Positions 61,126-62,693 of a DNA stretch of 62,693 nucleotides are shown piece by piece. Source of the DNA: Prolixibacteraceae bacterium. GTDB lineage: Bacteria; Bacteroidota; Bacteroidia; Bacteroidales; Prolixibacteraceae. The DNA lies in NCBI GenBank assembly GCA_023228025.1, contig JALOCD010000006.1, positions 1-62,693 on the forward strand. Reading direction: 5' to 3'. The position numbers and the translations under genes were made by a program. Positions within the stretch are counted from its first letter, which is position 1; each line of letters opens with the position of its first letter. The notes under the pieces were generated by a model. It was not told the origin of the DNA and did not search any database. It saw only the letters and a list, made by a program, of their open reading frames with translations.

Positions 61126-62496
61126 ATGCTGGAAAAACTATTCAAATTAACTGAAAACAAGACGAATATAAAGACTGAGATCATTGCAGGCGTTACAACC
61201 TTCATGACCATGGCCTATATTCTCTTTCTGAACCCGAATATCCTTGCTTCAACAGGGATGGATAAGAATGCTGTTTTTTTCGCTACCGCGATATCGGCGG
61301 GATTTGTAACCATCGCCATGGGTCTTGTCGCCAATTTCCCAATTGCTTTGGCCCCGGGAATGGGCCTTAATGCACTTTTCGCCACAGTGGCCCTAGCGGG
61401 TGTCGGTATGCCATGGAGAGTTGCCTTGGGAGCAGTATTTATCTCGGGAGTTATCTTTATCATTTTGACTATAACCAAGATTCGTCAGATATTGGTCGTT
61501 GCGGTTCCTAACTCGCTAAAAAGGGCTATCACAGTAGGTATTGGGCTTTTCATCACCATCATCGGGTTGAAACTTTCGGAGATCATGGTGGTTGGAACCA
61601 GTTTGATTCCTCCTACCCTCGAAGCAGTTGGTAAATCGGGCGGAATGGCCACTTTGAAATTCTTCGAGTGGAACATTGGTCTTGGTAATTTTCACAATCC
61701 ATCCATGCTTTTGTGCCTGATTGGCCTGACGATCACAGCCGTTTTGATGGCAAGAAAGATCAAGGGATCCCTATTGATAGGTATTGTAATTTCTACTATA
61801 ATCGGGATTCCGATGGGTGTAACGATGGTTCCCAAAGACTTTGCTTTCATTTCTCTTCCAGATTTTCACAATCTTGCCATAGGCGAACTCGATATCAGAG
61901 GCGCATTGAACATGGGAATTTGGACAGTCGTCTTCACCTTTACTTTCGTTGAGCTTTTTGACACGTTCGGAACGCTAGTCGGCACAGCTAACAAGGCCGG
62001 TTTGATTGATAAGGATGGTAATTCCCCAAAAATTGGTAAAGCGATGCTGGTAGATGCTCTCGGTGTTTCATTTGGGGCCCTGATGGGAACTTCGACCATT
62101 ACTGCCTATGTTGAAAGTGCCGCAGGAATTGGCGAAGGTGGCCGCACGGGCCTGACAGCCATCACCACCGGATTGTTGTTCCTCCTGGCTCTATTGATTG
62201 CCCCTCTGGCAACAATGATACCAAATGCGGCTACAGCGCCGGCATTAATTATTGTTGGGGTGCTCATGGCATCCTCTGTTCTGGACATTGATTTTCATGA
62301 CTTCACGGAAGGATTTCCGGCCTTTATGACTTTTGTCCTCATGCCTTTTACCTATAGCATTGCAAATGGTATTGCTGGTGGCATCTTCTTTTATACGGTA
62401 CTCAAAGTTGCGGCTGGTAAAGCAAAACAGGTGCATTGGATGATGTACCTTCTTTTTGCCCTTGTCGTGATCAGGTATATTTTTCTTAGCGAGTAG
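61126..62496 (+). CDS. NCS2-family purine (guanine/hypoxanthine) permease
   Basis: This is a 456-residue permease of the AzgA-like group with about twelve membrane segments. It has TEIIAGVTTFMTMAYILFLNPNIL, ALAPGMGLNALFA, FTFVELFDTFGTLVGTANKAGL and GTSTITAYVESAAGIGEGGRTGL, the signature blocks. It takes up guanine, hypoxanthine or adenine. It forms a two-gene operon with the DUF5020 gene and ends at a strong terminator. Confidence 0.95.
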   Translation: MLEKLFKLTENKTNIKTEIIAGVTTFMTMAYILFLNPNILASTGMDKNAVFFATAISAGFVTIAMGLVANFPIALAPGMGLNALFATVALAGVGMPWRVALGAVFISGVIFIILTITKIRQILVVAVPNSLKRAITVGIGLFITIIGLKLSEIMVVGTSLIPPTLEAVGKSGGMATLKFFEWNIGLGNFHNPSMLLCLIGLTITAVLMARKIKGSLLIGIVISTIIGIPMGVTMVPKDFAFISLPDFHNLAIGELDIRGALNMGIWTVVFTFTFVELFDTFGTLVGTANKAGLIDKDGNSPKIGKAMLVDALGVSFGALMGTSTITAYVESAAGIGEGGRTGLTAITTGLLFLLALLIAPLATMIPNAATAPALIIVGVLMASSVLDIDFHDFTEGFPAFMTFVLMPFTYSIANGIAGGIFFYTVLKVAAGKAKQVHWMMYLLFALVVIRYIFLSE

Positions 62497-62510
62497 AAAC
62501 TATTTGCTGT

Positions 62511-62548
62511 AAAAAGATCCCTTCGATTGATTTAGAAGGGATCTTTTT
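62511..62548 (+). terminator. Intrinsic terminator after purine permease gene
   Basis: AAAAAGATCCCTTC-(10 nt)-GAAGGGATCTTTTT is a perfect 14-bp hairpin with a T-run, 15 bp after the permease stop. Confidence 0.95.
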
Positions 62549-62560
62549 CAGAAAAAAGTG

Positions 62561-62568
62561 TATTTTTG
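62561..62568 (+). promoter_or_regulatory. Candidate -7 box before tRNA-like sequence
   Basis: TATTTTTG matches TAnnTTTG, 12 bp before the tRNA-like 5' end at 62581, a spacing expected of a tRNA promoter. Confidence 0.5.
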
Positions 62569-62580
62569 CCGAACAAAGCA

Positions 62581-62652
62581 GGGTTGTTAGCTCAGTTGGT
62601 TTAGTCCGCCAGCCGGCGGATGACAGGGTAGTTAGGTCACTGGTTCTTTTAA
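62581..62652 (+). pseudogene. Damaged tRNA-Val(GAC)-like sequence
   Basis: The start GGGTTGTTAGCTCAGTTGG and the later part GGTCACTGGTTC are those of a Bacteroidota tRNA-Val as I remember it. After TTTAG the D-arm's second strand is replaced by TCCGCCAGCCGGCGGA, a small hairpin, and the sequence leaves the T-arm at GGTTC for AT-rich DNA, so no acceptor 3' strand exists. It cannot fold as a working tRNA. Confidence 0.6.
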
Positions 62653-62666
62653 AAATTAATATTGAA

Positions 62667-62693
62667 GGGTTGTTAGCTCAGTTGGTTTAGTCC
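62667..62693 (+). other. Second copy of tRNA-like 5' end, cut by window edge
   Basis: These 27 bases are identical to 62581-62607, including the TCC after TTTAG. The period is 86 bp, suitable for a tandem tRNA pair, or for an assembly that stopped in a repeat. Confidence 0.55.

Overview
The window reads as chromosomal DNA of a Bacteroidota bacterium, probably a Bacteroidales/Marinilabiliales-type anaerobe. It has a SusC/SusD pair, several families confined to the phylum (DUF4296, DUF4834, DUF4922, DUF5020, DUF5723), -7 boxes of the Bacteroidota type (TAnnTTTG), and few clear Shine-Dalgarno sites. Base 1 lies inside a susD-like gene. The last base lies inside a second copy of a tRNA-like 5' end, so this may be a whole contig.

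Left part (1-30138): a long minus-strand run devoted to peptidoglycan breakdown and muropeptide recycling, with two divergent plus-strand genes at its head. In transcription order the minus-strand run encodes a GH9/deacetylase fusion, a transglutaminase-fold lipoprotein, a GHL10 (DigH/YddW-like) hydrolase, a DUF5009 membrane protein, a split Amidase_3 with golvesin-like and FnIII domains, a GT2 glycosyltransferase, a DUF4922 HIT-like enzyme, a SpoIID-domain protein, a small AT-rich secreted protein, an AmpG-type permease, a NagZ/AmiE fusion, an NlpC/P60 lipoprotein, a dipeptide epimerase, then SusC and SusD. The divergent genes are a BadF-type amino-sugar kinase and MurQ. Most hydrolytic steps, even the dipeptide epimerase, carry export signals. 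This suggests muropeptides are dismantled in the periplasm, and that sugars and peptides are imported afterwards. The kinase and MurQ would then turn MurNAc into GlcNAc-6-phosphate in the cytosol. The GT2-DUF4922-SpoIID trio has no export signals and no assigned role; it is the best candidate here for an undescribed function. Intergenic spaces in this half are packed with repeats: 48-49 nt elements closed by CCGTCCG/CGGACGG, three 205-bp tandem units, CTTCGACAAGCTCAGGG repeats, 14-bp tandem repeats, and two copies of a roughly 70-bp upstream element.

Middle part (30139-47340): housekeeping genes. These are sucCD, a YitT-type membrane protein with an M23 peptidase, mannose-1-phosphate guanylyltransferase, an mlaE-mlaF-DUF4296 operon, an amidohydrolase/radical SAM/ComB/aminotransferase run, a prenyl diphosphate synthase with a bactofilin, rpmF with DUF177 (YceD), dxs, and a GH32-like protein whose nucleophile motif is altered.

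Right part (47341-62693): a U32 peptidase-family protein, an envelope operon (DUF3352-like, lipoprotein, DUF5723, DUF4834), glyS, small membrane and periplasmic proteins, a Tat-exported TIM-barrel protein, ispD, DUF2461, a DUF5020 outer-membrane protein with an NCS2 purine permease, and a damaged tRNA-Val-like sequence at the edge. Several gene ends carry unusually long, perfect hairpins (27 bp at murQ, 35 bp at dxs, 23 bp ahead of the DUF5020 gene).
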